From Clostridiales bacterium (GTDB taxonomy: Bacteria > Bacillota > Clostridia > Christensenellales > Pumilibacteraceae), in assembly GCA_015055705.1 (NCBI GenBank), contig SVHR01000004.1, positions 1 to 36,148 on the forward strand: a DNA stretch of 36,148 nt, read 5' to 3'. The notes beneath the pieces were generated by a model. The model saw nothing but the letters and a program-made list of their open reading frames with translations, made no database searches and was not told the DNA's origin. Positions 22,261 through 31,084 of the stretch are shown piece after piece. A program made the translations under genes and the position numbers. Position 1 is the first letter of the stretch. Each line of letters begins with the position of its first letter.

Positions 22261-23342
22261 AGACGGTAGTAGTGGGAATGAGTGGCGGCGTGGATTCGTC
22301 GGTTGCGGCGCTTTTGCTTAAGCGTGCGGGCTATGACGTAATCGGGCTGTTTATGCATAATTGGGAGGAAGAGGACGGCGGAGCTTGTACTGCCGCCGAG
22401 GACTGGGCGGACGTGCGCGCAGTTTGCGGCAAAATCGGTATACCGCATTATTCTGTAAATTTCAGCAAGGAGTACGGCGAGAGGGTTTTTGCCCACTTCT
22501 TGCACGAGTACGAGGCGGGCAGAACGCCTAATCCCGACGTGCTGTGCAATCGTGAAATCAAGTTTGGCGTGTTCCGCGACTATGCGCTAAAGCTGGGTGC
22601 GGCGGTGGCTACCGGTCACTACTGCGATATAGGCGAGGTGGGCGGCGAGCCCGTTCTTTTGAAGGCGCACGACCAAAACAAGGACCAAACGTACTTTTTG
22701 TGCGACACCAAAACCGAGCAGCTACGTGACGTAATGTTTCCGCTTGGCAAGCTGGCAAAGGACGAGGTGCGAAAAATCGCAACCGAAAACGGACTTGCCA
22801 CCTCGGGCAAAAAGGACTCCACCGGCATATGCTTTATTGGCGAACGCAAATTCCGTGCGTTTTTATCCGAGTATCTACCTGCAAAAGAGGGCAAAATTGT
22901 GGACGTTTCGGGCAGAGAAATCGGCACTCATTACGGACTTATGTATTACACTCTCGGTCAGCGTAGGGGCTTGGGCATAGGCGGCGTAAGGGGTGAGGCG
23001 CAGGAGCGTTGGTACGTAGTGGAAAAAAACCTAAAGGACAATGTTTTGGTGGTGTCGTGCGGCGAGGGCGAGGAGCTTCTTAGCTATGGGCTAAAGACCG
23101 AGGGATTTAACTTTATCGGCAAGGTGAATTATCCAGATATGTTCCGTTGCACCGCAAAAATGCGCTACCGTCAAGGTGAGCAGGGCGTAACCGTCAAAAT
23201 GGTGGACGGCAACGCTGTTATCAAATTTGACGAGCGTCAGCGCGCGGTCACGCCCGGTCAGTACGCCGTTCTTTACGATGACGACCGCTGTCTTGGCGGC
23301 GGTGTAATAGGCGAGGTTTATGCGCAGCCGTTCGAGCTGTAA
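22257..23342 (+). CDS. mnmA: tRNA-specific 2-thiouridylase
   Basis: 361 aa; adenylates and thiolates U34 of tRNA-Lys, -Glu and -Gln. It has PP-loop S-G-G-V-D-S-S (9-15), catalytic Cys97 in N-P-D-V-L-C-N-R and Cys192 in G-I-C-F-I-G, the pair that relays sulfur, plus the F-L-x-x-Y-L and L-G-Q-R-R-G-L motifs. Length is normal. It is the last gene of the operon begun by the Rho-like gene, coupled to tsaD by ATGA. Sulfur donors (cysteine desulfurase) are not in the window. Confidence 0.97.
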   Translation: MKTVVVGMSGGVDSSVAALLLKRAGYDVIGLFMHNWEEEDGGACTAAEDWADVRAVCGKIGIPHYSVNFSKEYGERVFAHFLHEYEAGRTPNPDVLCNREIKFGVFRDYALKLGAAVATGHYCDIGEVGGEPVLLKAHDQNKDQTYFLCDTKTEQLRDVMFPLGKLAKDEVRKIATENGLATSGKKDSTGICFIGERKFRAFLSEYLPAKEGKIVDVSGREIGTHYGLMYYTLGQRRGLGIGGVRGEAQERWYVVEKNLKDNVLVVSCGEGEELLSYGLKTEGFNFIGKVNYPDMFRCTAKMRYRQGEQGVTVKMVDGNAVIKFDERQRAVTPGQYAVLYDDDRCLGGGVIGEVYAQPFEL

Positions 23343-23440
23343 AAAGCCTTGGCTTATGGCAAAGAGTAATAAAAACAAACAGGCGTAGTGGCGAAATATT
23401 GCCAAAATAATATCAAGCAAAAAACTTTTCGGAGGAAAAT

Positions 23441-24481
23441 ATGATAAATAAGATCGACAAGAATTACGTTTTTGAGGTAATAAAGGGACTTATGTCCATC
23501 GACAGCCCCAGCGGCTTTTGCGGCAAGGCTATCGAGTACGTAGGCGGCAAAGCAAAGGAGCTTGGCCACGAATTCGCGGTTACCAACAAGGGCTGTGGCG
23601 TGATTACCGTTAAGGGTAGAGAAAAGGGCAAGCGCGTAGGTCTTGCGGCTCACGTGGATACGCTTGGACTTATGGTTAGGTCGATTGGCGCGGACGGCTC
23701 GATTGCCTTTACCAAGGTGGGCGGACCTATTCTCCCCACGCTTGACGGCGAATACTGCAAGATTTATACCCGTGACGGCAGGGTTTATAGCGGCACGATC
23801 CTCAGCAAAAGTCCGTCCGTTCACGTTTATGCAGACAACGCAACCAAGCTGAGGGACGAGGGTAATATGTACGTTCGTCTTGACGAGGTAGTAAAAAAAG
23901 CTGATGACGTAAAGGCACTTGGCGTTGGAGTAGGCGACTATATTGCTTATGACCCCAAAACCGTTATTACCGAAAGCGGCTTTGTTAAGTCGAGATTTTT
24001 GGACGACAAGGCAAGCGTAGCTTGCATTTTGGGTGCACTTAAGGCAATGAAGGACGAGGGCGCTATGCCGAGGTTTGATACACAAATTTTCATTACCGTA
24101 TACGAGGAGGTCGGTCACGGCGGCGCTCCGATGGGCGAGGGACTTGACGAAATGCTTGCTGTCGATATGGGCTGCATCGGTCTTGACCTTGGCTGCACCG
24201 AGTACGACGTTTCGATTTGCGCAAAGGACGGCGGCGGACCGTACGACTACGAGATGGTTTCGCGCCTTAAGGGCTATGCGGACGAGAACGGCATAAGCTA
24301 CGCAATGGATATCTATCCGTTCTATGGCTCGGACGTTGGTGCGATGCTTCGGGCAGGTCACGATGTGCGTGGCGCACTCATTGGCCCCGGCATTCACGCT
24401 TCGCACGGTATGGAGCGTACGCACGTAAATGCGCTGATAGAAACAATCAAGCTTATCACCTTGTATTTGGAAGCAAAATAA
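23441..24481 (+). CDS. M42 family metallopeptidase (aminopeptidase)
   Basis: 346 aa, the length of tetrahedral M42 aminopeptidases. Metal ligands and catalytic residues are in place: A-A-H-V-D-T-L-G (His71, Asp73), D-D-K (Asp188/189), and E-E-V-G (Glu222/223). A late D-x-Y-P-F-Y-G-S-D and H-A-S-H-G-M-E-R-T supply the rest of the metal site. M42 enzymes trim peptides in the cytoplasm, usually with Co or Zn; a cellulase-like annotation (FrvX) is a historical misnomer. GGAGG lies upstream of the ATG. It stands alone between mnmA and aspS. Confidence 0.93.
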   Translation: MINKIDKNYVFEVIKGLMSIDSPSGFCGKAIEYVGGKAKELGHEFAVTNKGCGVITVKGREKGKRVGLAAHVDTLGLMVRSIGADGSIAFTKVGGPILPTLDGEYCKIYTRDGRVYSGTILSKSPSVHVYADNATKLRDEGNMYVRLDEVVKKADDVKALGVGVGDYIAYDPKTVITESGFVKSRFLDDKASVACILGALKAMKDEGAMPRFDTQIFITVYEEVGHGGAPMGEGLDEMLAVDMGCIGLDLGCTEYDVSICAKDGGGPYDYEMVSRLKGYADENGISYAMDIYPFYGSDVGAMLRAGHDVRGALIGPGIHASHGMERTHVNALIETIKLITLYLEAK

Positions 24482-24511
24482 TTGACTTTTTGGTAGATAT
24501 TACTATATAAT
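24482..24511 (+). promoter_or_regulatory. Promoter of aspS-DUF1292
   Basis: TTGACT (24482-24487), 18 bases, TATAAT (24506-24511); the leader is short and shows no T-box. AGAGG precedes the ATG at 24557. Confidence 0.85.
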
Positions 24512-24556
24512 AAAGGCGCGTAAGCTTAGGCGCAGATACATTTTAGAGGTATTATT

Positions 24557-26296
24557 ATGAGAACACATAACTGTAACGAATTACGAAAGGAAGACGTAGG
24601 TAAGGAGGTTGCGCTTTGCGGCTGGTTGCACAGCGTACGCGACCTTGGCGCCGTAGTGTTTTTTGTGTTGCGTGACTTTTACGGCGTAACGCAGGTTACC
24701 GTGTCCGACGAGGAAACTAAGGAATACGTGCGTAACATTTCGCGCGAGTCCACTTTAAGGGTAACGGGTAAGGTTATTTTACGTAGCAGTCCCAACCCGT
24801 CGCTTCCTACCGGTCTTATCGAAATCGAGCCTACGAGCATCGAAATCTTGGGCAAGTGCACCGAAGCATTGCCGTTTGAGGTAGCAAATTCGCTTTCGTC
24901 AAGAGAGGACGTGCGCCTTAAGTACCGCTTCCTTGATCTTCGTAATCCGCTTGTTAAGGACAAAATCGTGCTTCGAAGCAAAATCGTTTCGTCCATCAGG
25001 CGCAGAATGACCGACCTTGGCTTTATGGAAATTACCACCCCCATACTTACCAGCTCGTCGCCCGAGGGCGCACGTGACTTTATCGTGCCCAGCAGACTTT
25101 ATCCCGGTCAGTTCTACGCATTGCCGCAAGCACCCCAGCAGTACAAGCAGCTTCTTATGGCAAGCGGTATCGACAGATATTTCCAAATTGCACCCTGCTT
25201 CCGTGACGAGGACGCGCGTGCCGACCGTTCTCCCGGTGAGTTCTATCAGCTTGATATGGAAATGGCTTTTGCCACCCAAGAGGACGTATTCTCGGTGCTT
25301 GAGGAAATGCTTCCCGCACTCTTTAGAGAGTTTACCGACCGCAAGGTGGACGGAGCGCCGTTCAAGCGCATTCCGTACCTTGATGCGATTCGCGATTACG
25401 GAAGCGACAAGCCGGATCTTCGCAATCCGCTTATTATCAAGGACGTAACCGAGATTTTGCAAAAGGCGGTGCCTATGTTCGAGGGCAAAACCGTCAAGGC
25501 GATCAAGGTGGAAAGCTTCGACAAGCCGCGCAGCTTTATCGACAAGACCATTATCGAGCAGGCACGCCAGAACGAAATCGAAACGGTATACTGGGTAAAG
25601 ACGGACGAAAACAACAATTTTGTGGGTGGACTTGCAAAGTTCCTTGGCGAGGTAGGCGGCGAGCTTATCTCTGCGCTTGACCTTAAGCCAAATAGCTTTG
25701 TTGCAATGGTTTGCGGCGGCAAGGGCGTAAGCAAGCAGGCAGGTATCGTTCGTACAATCCTAGGCACCGAGCTTGATTTGCTCGAAAAGGACGTATACAG
25801 GTTCTGCTGGATTGTGGACTTCCCGATGTACGAAATCGGCGAGGAATCGGGCGAAATAGAGTTCTGCCACAACCCGTTCTCTATGCCGCAGGGCGGAATG
25901 GAAGCGCTTAAAACCAAGGATCCGCTTTCTATTCTTGCTTATCAGTACGACATCGTGTGCAACGGCGTAGAGCTTAGCAGCGGCGCTGTTCGTAACCACG
26001 ACCCCGAAATTATGGTTAAGGCGTTTGAGATTGCAGGCTACGGCATTGACGTAATCGAAAGCAAGTTCTCGGCACTTTACAATGCGTTCAAGTTTGGCGC
26101 ACCTCCGCACGCAGGTATTGCACCGGGCGTTGACCGTATGGTTATGCTTCTTTGCGACGAGCCGAGCATTCGCGAAATCATTGCATTCCCCATGAACAAA
26201 AACGCAAAGGATTTGCTTATGAATGCGCCCAACTTCGTTACCGAAAAGCAGCTTAAGGAAACGCACATTCAGGTCGTTATGCCGGAGGAAAAATAA
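24557..26296 (+). CDS. aspS: Aspartyl-tRNA synthetase
   Basis: 579 aa class IIb synthetase. It has the N-terminal OB-fold anticodon-binding domain (about 1-105, with V-A-L-C-G-W-L-H-S-V-R-D), motif 2 F-R-D-E-D-A-R-A-D-R (212-221) with E-F-Y-Q-L-D-x-E, a bacterial-type GAD insertion domain (about 290-410), and motif 3 G-I-A-P-G-V-D-R. Whether it is discriminating (tRNA-Asp only) or also charges tRNA-Asn cannot be decided here. Its TAA overlaps the ATG of the DUF1292 gene by one base. Confidence 0.97.
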   Translation: MRTHNCNELRKEDVGKEVALCGWLHSVRDLGAVVFFVLRDFYGVTQVTVSDEETKEYVRNISRESTLRVTGKVILRSSPNPSLPTGLIEIEPTSIEILGKCTEALPFEVANSLSSREDVRLKYRFLDLRNPLVKDKIVLRSKIVSSIRRRMTDLGFMEITTPILTSSSPEGARDFIVPSRLYPGQFYALPQAPQQYKQLLMASGIDRYFQIAPCFRDEDARADRSPGEFYQLDMEMAFATQEDVFSVLEEMLPALFREFTDRKVDGAPFKRIPYLDAIRDYGSDKPDLRNPLIIKDVTEILQKAVPMFEGKTVKAIKVESFDKPRSFIDKTIIEQARQNEIETVYWVKTDENNNFVGGLAKFLGEVGGELISALDLKPNSFVAMVCGGKGVSKQAGIVRTILGTELDLLEKDVYRFCWIVDFPMYEIGEESGEIEFCHNPFSMPQGGMEALKTKDPLSILAYQYDIVCNGVELSSGAVRNHDPEIMVKAFEIAGYGIDVIESKFSALYNAFKFGAPPHAGIAPGVDRMVMLLCDEPSIREIIAFPMNKNAKDLLMNAPNFVTEKQLKETHIQVVMPEEK

Positions 26297-26550
26297 TGGA
26301 CGAGAGAGTTACGCTTACCACCGACGAGGGTGAGGATATTGAATTCGAAATTGTTACCGAGCTTGCGCTTGGCGAGGACTTTTATGCAATAATGCAGCCC
26401 GTAAAGCCGCTTGACGGCGTAGCTGAGGACGAGGCACTTGTTTTTAGAATTATCGAAACGGACGATGGCGACGAGTACGAGCTGGTCATTGACGACGATA
26501 TTTTGGACGGAGTTTTCGAAAGCTACAACAATATGATAGAGGATTTGTAA
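26296..26550 (+). CDS. DUF1292 family acidic protein
   Basis: 84 aa, strongly acidic, with the DUF1292 pattern: an N-terminal VTLTTDEGEDIEFEIV, a central EDFYAIMQP, EDEALVFRI and E-Y-E-L-V-I-D-D. Members are small proteins of Bacillota, related to YrzB, often placed beside alaS/yqgF or other translation genes. Function is unknown. Translational coupling to aspS by TAATG is clear. Confidence 0.9.
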   Translation: MDERVTLTTDEGEDIEFEIVTELALGEDFYAIMQPVKPLDGVAEDEALVFRIIETDDGDEYELVIDDDILDGVFESYNNMIEDL

Positions 26551-26623
26551 AATACAAGGCTCAGCACTAAATCAAGGCAAAAAGAACTCTCTTCTGCCAA
26601 GCAGGTGCATACAATGAAAGCAG

Positions 26624-26670
26624 AAAGAGTAAGAATAATAGGAGATCCTGCTATTCTTACTCTTTTGTTT
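26624..26670 (+). terminator. Terminator of aspS-DUF1292
   Basis: AAAGAGTAAGAATA (26624-26637) pairs perfectly with TATTCTTACTCTTT (26652-26665), an apical loop holding AGGA/TCCT, then a T-rich tail. The 283-base gap to the next gene otherwise shows only a short unsupported ORF. Confidence 0.88.
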
Positions 26671-26833
26671 TTGGCGCTGTCACAACAAACGGTTGATATT
26701 ATAGACGTGAAATGCGGCGACATAGCGCGTTTAAGACAAAAGAACAAAAGACACTTCCGGCGCAACGTAGGCTTGTTTAGCGTACAACGCCCGTCGCGCC
26801 CACAGTCAAGCTTTGCTTGTAAAGGAGATTGAT

Positions 26834-28579
26834 ATGGATAAGAAAAAGAAAATTATTTTATACGCCGTGATGTATTCTATCGCGGCACTTGTGGCATTTA
26901 TCACTTATTATCTTGCGCTTCCGCCAATCAACGTGTACAGCGTTGGATTTTGGTTTTTCTTGGCTTGGGTGGCGCTTCTTGGCATTACGCCTTATTTTCT
27001 TATGAGGACGGAAGCACGCAGGCTTGGCGCGTTTATTAAAGAGCATTTAGTAAGGCGATACGTGCCTAACAATAGCAGAAAAAAGAAAAAGACAGATAAA
27101 AGCGATACTTTCGAGATAAAAATAGAGCCGCGCAGTAAAATAAAAAGGCCGTATCTTTTTTTGATTATACCGCTTGTACCGCTTGTGGTTTTGATGATTG
27201 GCGGAATATCGTCGGCTACGATTTTCAATGCAAGCGCGTATTCAAGCGTTATAAGCGTAACGGAAGCGGAATTTGCCACCGATATGCCTCAAACGGACAA
27301 GATTACGCACATTGCCTTAATGGATACGGACACGGCAAAAATTATCGGCAACCGTACGCTTGGCTCGCTTTCCCACGTGGTTTCGCAGTACGAGGTGTCC
27401 GAGGATTATTCGCAGATAAACTTTATGGGTACGCCCAAAAAGGTGTCTAATCTCGAATACGCGGGCTTTTTCAAGTGGATGGGCAACAGGGCAAACGGCG
27501 TACCCGGCTACGTTATGGTCGACCCCATTGACAACACGGCAAAATATGTGGAGCTAAGTGAGCCTATCAAGTACGTAAAAAGCGGCTTTTTCGGCGATGA
27601 CCTAAAAAGAAGGCTTAGATTTGATTATCCCACTAAGATTCTCGGCGAGCCCAGCTTCGAGCTTGACGACGAGGGCAGGGCTGTATTTATCGTGCCGTGC
27701 TATAAGCCGAGGGTTTCGCTTTTTGGGGCAAAGGATGTAAGCGAGGTTATAATCTTTCAGCCGTGCACGGGTGAGTCAGATATTTATTCTCTTGACCAAA
27801 CGCCTGCATGGATAGACGAGGTATACAACGGCGAGCTTGCTTGTAAAAAGTATGACTGGAAGGGAAAGCTTTCGGGCGGATTTATAAACAGCATTATTGG
27901 GCAAAAGGACTGCAAGGTTACTACTGACGACTTTGGATACGTTATTCTTGGTGATGACGTTTGGTACTATACGGGCGTAACCTCTGTTAACAGCGACGAA
28001 AGCAATATCGGCTTTATTATGACCAATGCACGTACGGGTGAGTATAAGTTCTACCCCGTTATCGGCGCCGAGGAGCATTCCGCTATGGCGGCAGCCGAGG
28101 GCGAGGTGCAGGAAAAGGGCTATATTGCTTCGTTCCCGGCTCTTATCAATGCTTCGGGTCAGCCCACTTACATTATGACCTTAAAGGATGAGGGCGGACT
28201 TGTAAAGCTGTACGCACTTGTAAACGTCCAAAAATACAGCATTGTTGCAACGGGTACAACGCAGGAAAAGACGATGGAGGCATACGAGAAGCTTTTGCTT
28301 GAGGAGGGAATTATCGACGCGCTTCCGGACGTATTGCCCGGTACGCCGTCAATGCTCATTACCGCCGTGGTGGAGGATATCAGAATAATCACAACGGGCG
28401 GCGAGAGCTATGTTTATATAAGCGCACCAGACGAAAGCGGAAGCAACCGATTGTTCCGCACAGCAATAGCAGTAGACGAATCGGTGCTTCTTATTCGCGT
28501 AGGCGACACGGTTACGCTTGAGGTTGTTAGGAGCCAAACCGGCGGAATATTCGACATTATAAATTGGCACTTTGAATAG
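26834..28579 (+). CDS. Large membrane-anchored protein of unknown function
   Basis: 581 aa from the ATG at 26834, which has AAAGGAG seven bases upstream. Two transmembrane segments (about 7-28 and 35-56) are followed by a Lys/Arg-rich cytoplasmic loop (57-105) with K-K-K-K. A third segment (about 106-130) exports the remaining 450 residues to the outside. The outer region shows alternating short strands (GYVMVDPIDNTAKYV, YVILGDDVWYYTGVTS, IASFPALINASGQPTYIMTLKDEGGLVKLYALVNVQ) and looks beta-rich; near the end SPDES-like and VGDTVTLEVV strands could be an OB-type fold. I do not recognise the family. It stands alone between two terminators. Confidence 0.8.
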   Translation: MDKKKKIILYAVMYSIAALVAFITYYLALPPINVYSVGFWFFLAWVALLGITPYFLMRTEARRLGAFIKEHLVRRYVPNNSRKKKKTDKSDTFEIKIEPRSKIKRPYLFLIIPLVPLVVLMIGGISSATIFNASAYSSVISVTEAEFATDMPQTDKITHIALMDTDTAKIIGNRTLGSLSHVVSQYEVSEDYSQINFMGTPKKVSNLEYAGFFKWMGNRANGVPGYVMVDPIDNTAKYVELSEPIKYVKSGFFGDDLKRRLRFDYPTKILGEPSFELDDEGRAVFIVPCYKPRVSLFGAKDVSEVIIFQPCTGESDIYSLDQTPAWIDEVYNGELACKKYDWKGKLSGGFINSIIGQKDCKVTTDDFGYVILGDDVWYYTGVTSVNSDESNIGFIMTNARTGEYKFYPVIGAEEHSAMAAAEGEVQEKGYIASFPALINASGQPTYIMTLKDEGGLVKLYALVNVQKYSIVATGTTQEKTMEAYEKLLLEEGIIDALPDVLPGTPSMLITAVVEDIRIITTGGESYVYISAPDESGSNRLFRTAIAVDESVLLIRVGDTVTLEVVRSQTGGIFDIINWHFE

Positions 28580-28605
28580 CCATAGTGTTAAGACAAATAA
28601 AAAGC

Positions 28606-28640
28606 AGTAAAGGCTTGGGCATACAGTCCAAGCCTTTACT
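28606..28640 (+). terminator. Intrinsic terminator of the large membrane protein gene
   Basis: AGTAAAGGCTTGG (28606-28618) pairs with CCAAGCCTTTACT (28628-28640), 13 bp perfect, loop of nine; the T-run after it is modest. Confidence 0.75.
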
Positions 28641-28766
28641 TTGGCTTTTGCATACAGTTTTATCATTTTAACGATACTTATAATTTTGGCGAAAAGCCTA
28701 TTGTCATTATGACATTTTAAGATGGGGACGCGTAATGATATTAGCCAAAATGAATAAAGGACAAAC

Positions 28767-28797
28767 AAAAAAACGACGGTACGTGCCGCCGTTTTTT
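28767..28797 (-). terminator. Terminator of the second nhaC-type gene, ACGT-loop type
   Basis: A-run, CGACGG (28774-28779), TACGTG, CCGCCG (28786-28791), T6. The single mismatch becomes G:U on the minus strand, so it is built for the minus-strand gene. Confidence 0.85.
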
Positions 28798-28828
28798 GTT
28801 TTGTAGTGATGTTATTTTGGTTATACGG

Positions 28829-30505
28829 TTATGCGTTTTCGGGTGCAACCTCTTGGCTTGCAGCTTCTTCGGTTGCTTCCTGTGCCTGCTCGCTTGCCAT
28901 AACCTGCTTGTAGAGGTCGTTTGTAAGAACGCTGTTCTTCTTTTGAAGCACGTATGCAACAACGATAAACGCCGCAAGGAGCACGACTGCAACAATCCAG
29001 CCAAGCCAGATAAGGCCGGTAAGGCCTGCCACGAGGAAGCTTGTAAAGGTGATTGCCGCAACCATAAGAGCGTTGGGAAGCTGCGCCTTTACGTAAGCAA
29101 GGTGGTTACTCTTTGTTGCCGAAGCGGAGAGAATAGTAGCGTCCGAGATGGGGGATACCTGATCGCCGAATACCGAGCCCGAAAGAACTGCCGCGATGGT
29201 AAGCACCATAAGGTCGTAGCCGATTGTGGTAATCATGGGAGCAACGATGGGTACCATAATTCCGAATGTTCCCCACGAGGTACCTGTTGCAAACGCCGTA
29301 CCCATAGACGCAATAAAGAAGATTGCGGGCAAAAGGTTCTTTGCGTTGCCCATCCAGGTTGCAAATGCCTGAACAAACAAGTCAAGGTTAAGTGCGCCGC
29401 AAACGCCGGTAAGCGCCCAAGCGAACACGAGAATAATAAATACGTCTGCAATGGACTTAAAGCCAGTGCCGAAGCAACCGGTGAATTCCTTAAGCGTCAT
29501 AAGTCTGCGCGGCAGATACAAAATTAAGCTGAATATAATCGCGATACAGCCACCCATAGCAAGAGCCGAGTTGGTGGGGTAAATAGGCTCGCCGTCCTTC
29601 TTTATAAGAAGCAATACACAGCAGCTTGCAATCAATACCAAAATGGGAAGAACAAGGTCAATCACTCTTCCCTTGGGACTGCCGCTGTCTACCTCTTCTC
29701 CGCTTGGAGCTTCGAAGCCGCACAAGAGGTCGCCCGTCTTGATTGCGTTATGCTCGTGCTTGCGCATTCCAAAAAGGTCGATTCCAAGGAAGGAGGTAAG
29801 AGCAAGGAAAGCAATAAGAAGAATGGGGTAGAAGTTGCGACTAATAGTATCGATATAAACGTTGAAGGAGTCGTAGCTTGCGCCCACCTTTTCGAGACCC
29901 TCGCCGACGTAGCCTGCGATTGCGCTCGCCCAGCTTGATACCGGGATAAGGATACAGATAGAAACCGAAATACTACCTACAAGGAATGCCGACTTTGCGC
30001 GCGAAATGCGATACTTGTCGTTGATGGGCTGCATAATTGTACCCACCGCCAAGCGGTTGAAGTAGTCGTCCATAAAGATAAGACAGCCAAGTCCTGTGGT
30101 TGCAAGCAGCGCACCCTTACGCGACTTAACGTTTTTATGTACCCAGTCGCCGAATGCTCTGCCGCCGCCCGCCTTATTCATAAGCGCAACGAGGATACCA
30201 AGCTCCAATATAAAGATAAGGATACCTGCGTTGCCTGCGCCTACTACCGCACCGGCTTCGTTAATTTCGGGACCCATGGATTCTGCCATAATCTCGAAAA
30301 TGGTTTGCAGTGCGTTGATGGGGTTCCAATTTGCGCTAATCAATCCGCCCACAAACACGCCGAGGAAGAGCGAAATATAAACTTCTTTGGTTATCATTGC
30401 TAAAACTATCGCAAGAACAGCCGGGACGAGGGCAATAACGTACTGACCCATAAGCGCAGCGGCGTTCTCGGAAGTTACGATAACTTCTGCCAAGAGGTTT
30501 GTCAT
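28829..30505 (-). CDS. NhaC family Na+/H+ antiporter (second paralogue)
   Basis: 558 aa, same family as the gene at 13665, with the same core blocks: LELGILVALMNKAGGG, F-M-D-D-Y-F-N-R-L-A-V-G-T-I-M-Q-P, S-S-W-A-S-A-I-A-G-Y, FATGTSWGTFGIMVP and SGSVFGDQVSPISDATILSA. It is longer by about 20 residues at the N-terminus and 40 at the C-terminus, which ends in a Gln/Glu/Ala-rich cytoplasmic tail. AAAGGAG precedes the ATG, and a consensus promoter plus a leader hairpin lie upstream. The two paralogues are clearly related but diverged, suggesting different substrates or conditions. Confidence 0.93.
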   Translation of the reverse strand: MTNLLAEVIVTSENAAALMGQYVIALVPAVLAIVLAMITKEVYISLFLGVFVGGLISANWNPINALQTIFEIMAESMGPEINEAGAVVGAGNAGILIFILELGILVALMNKAGGGRAFGDWVHKNVKSRKGALLATTGLGCLIFMDDYFNRLAVGTIMQPINDKYRISRAKSAFLVGSISVSICILIPVSSWASAIAGYVGEGLEKVGASYDSFNVYIDTISRNFYPILLIAFLALTSFLGIDLFGMRKHEHNAIKTGDLLCGFEAPSGEEVDSGSPKGRVIDLVLPILVLIASCCVLLLIKKDGEPIYPTNSALAMGGCIAIIFSLILYLPRRLMTLKEFTGCFGTGFKSIADVFIILVFAWALTGVCGALNLDLFVQAFATWMGNAKNLLPAIFFIASMGTAFATGTSWGTFGIMVPIVAPMITTIGYDLMVLTIAAVLSGSVFGDQVSPISDATILSASATKSNHLAYVKAQLPNALMVAAITFTSFLVAGLTGLIWLGWIVAVVLLAAFIVVAYVLQKKNSVLTNDLYKQVMASEQAQEATEEAASQEVAPENA

Positions 30506-30530
30506 AATTACTCCTTTGCATTTTTTATTC

Positions 30531-30558
30531 GGGGCGTATAAAGCTTATACTGCGCCCC
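30531..30558 (-). promoter_or_regulatory. Leader hairpin of the second nhaC-type gene
   Basis: Within the 5' untranslated region (minus strand) GGGGC and GTATA pair with TATAC and GCCCC around AGCTT, with a two- to three-base bulge. It lies between the start site and the ribosome site. Sensing function is unproven; known Li+/Na+ riboswitch consensus elements were not recognised. Confidence 0.45.
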
Positions 30559-30574
30559 AAGTGATAATGATACA

Positions 30575-30603
30575 ATTATAAGGATTTGCTACGCTTTTGT
30601 CAA
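30575..30603 (-). promoter_or_regulatory. Consensus promoter of the second nhaC-type gene
   Basis: On the minus strand, TTGACA (30598-30603), 17 bases, TATAAT (30575-30580). Confidence 0.9.
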
Positions 30604-30722
30604 CCTTATTGGCGCGGTATGCTAAAATAATGACAATATAATGTTGCTATTAGGGTATACGTTGTCATATCTAAGGTGCAACGCCAACGGTGGCTATATG
30701 TTGCATTATGCATTCATTGCTT

Positions 30723-30941
30723 TTAGCGTTGACTGTCAATGCAAAGAATGTCGTTGGCGTCAATATCCAAAATAGCGCAAAGATTTGCAAACGTATCCAA
30801 TGCAGGCATTGCTCTACCCGATAAATATTGTCCTATAGTAGGTTGTTTTATATTTAATCTTTTTGCAAGTTCGGTTTGAGTTATTCCGCTTTGTTTTATT
30901 GCTTCAGCTAATTTTGTATGTATTTGTTCAAGAGTTATCAT
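30723..30941 (-). CDS. Small XRE-family repressor, divergent from an unknown gene
   Basis: 72 aa, almost only a Cro/CI helix-turn-helix: SGITQTELAKRLNIKQPTIGQYLSGRAMPALDTFANLCAILDIDANDIL. It starts at 30941 with GGGGGAT upstream. The intergenic space to the divergent gene at 31085 carries three near-identical 15-bp palindromes overlapping the promoters on both sides, so it almost certainly represses itself and its neighbour. It is placed like a phage-type or toxin-antitoxin-type switch, but no phage genes are near. Confidence 0.9.
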   Translation of the reverse strand: MITLEQIHTKLAEAIKQSGITQTELAKRLNIKQPTIGQYLSGRAMPALDTFANLCAILDIDANDILCIDSQR

Positions 30942-30977
30942 TTTAATCCCCCATGGGGTTTAGATGTTATGATATAA

Positions 30978-31049
30978 ATTATATAGGAAATGCCTATAAC
31001 ATGCTTGACTTATAGGTGTTGCCTATGATATTTTATAGGCATTGTCTAT
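30978..31049. promoter_or_regulatory. Divergent promoters with three 15-bp operators
   Basis: Operators at 30983-30997, 31012-31026 and 31035-31049 follow ATAGG-nnnTG-cCTAT; the first two are perfect inverted repeats, the third has one change. The plus-strand promoter is TTGACT (31005-31010), 18 bases, TATTTT (31029-31034), so operator 2 fills its spacer and operator 3 follows its -10. The minus-strand -10 TATAAT (30978-30983) touches operator 1. Confidence 0.88.
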
Positions 31050-31084
31050 TTTGGCAATGAGCATATATCAAAAAGGAGAAAAAA

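Noticed and set aside
23354-24424. Long minus-strand open frame over the M42 peptidase
   Set aside because: The plus-strand frame has complete M42 motifs; the reverse frame has none and no ribosome site.
24512-24556. T-box riboswitch before aspS
   Set aside because: The leader is only about 45 bases with no specifier loop, T-box sequence or terminator.
26605-26832. Short open frame between DUF1292 and the large membrane protein
   Set aside because: It runs through the terminator hairpin at 26624-26665, has no ribosome site and no recognisable composition.
28796-29527. Plus-strand open frame over the second nhaC-type gene
   Set aside because: Cys/His/Lys-rich shadow of a clear membrane transporter.
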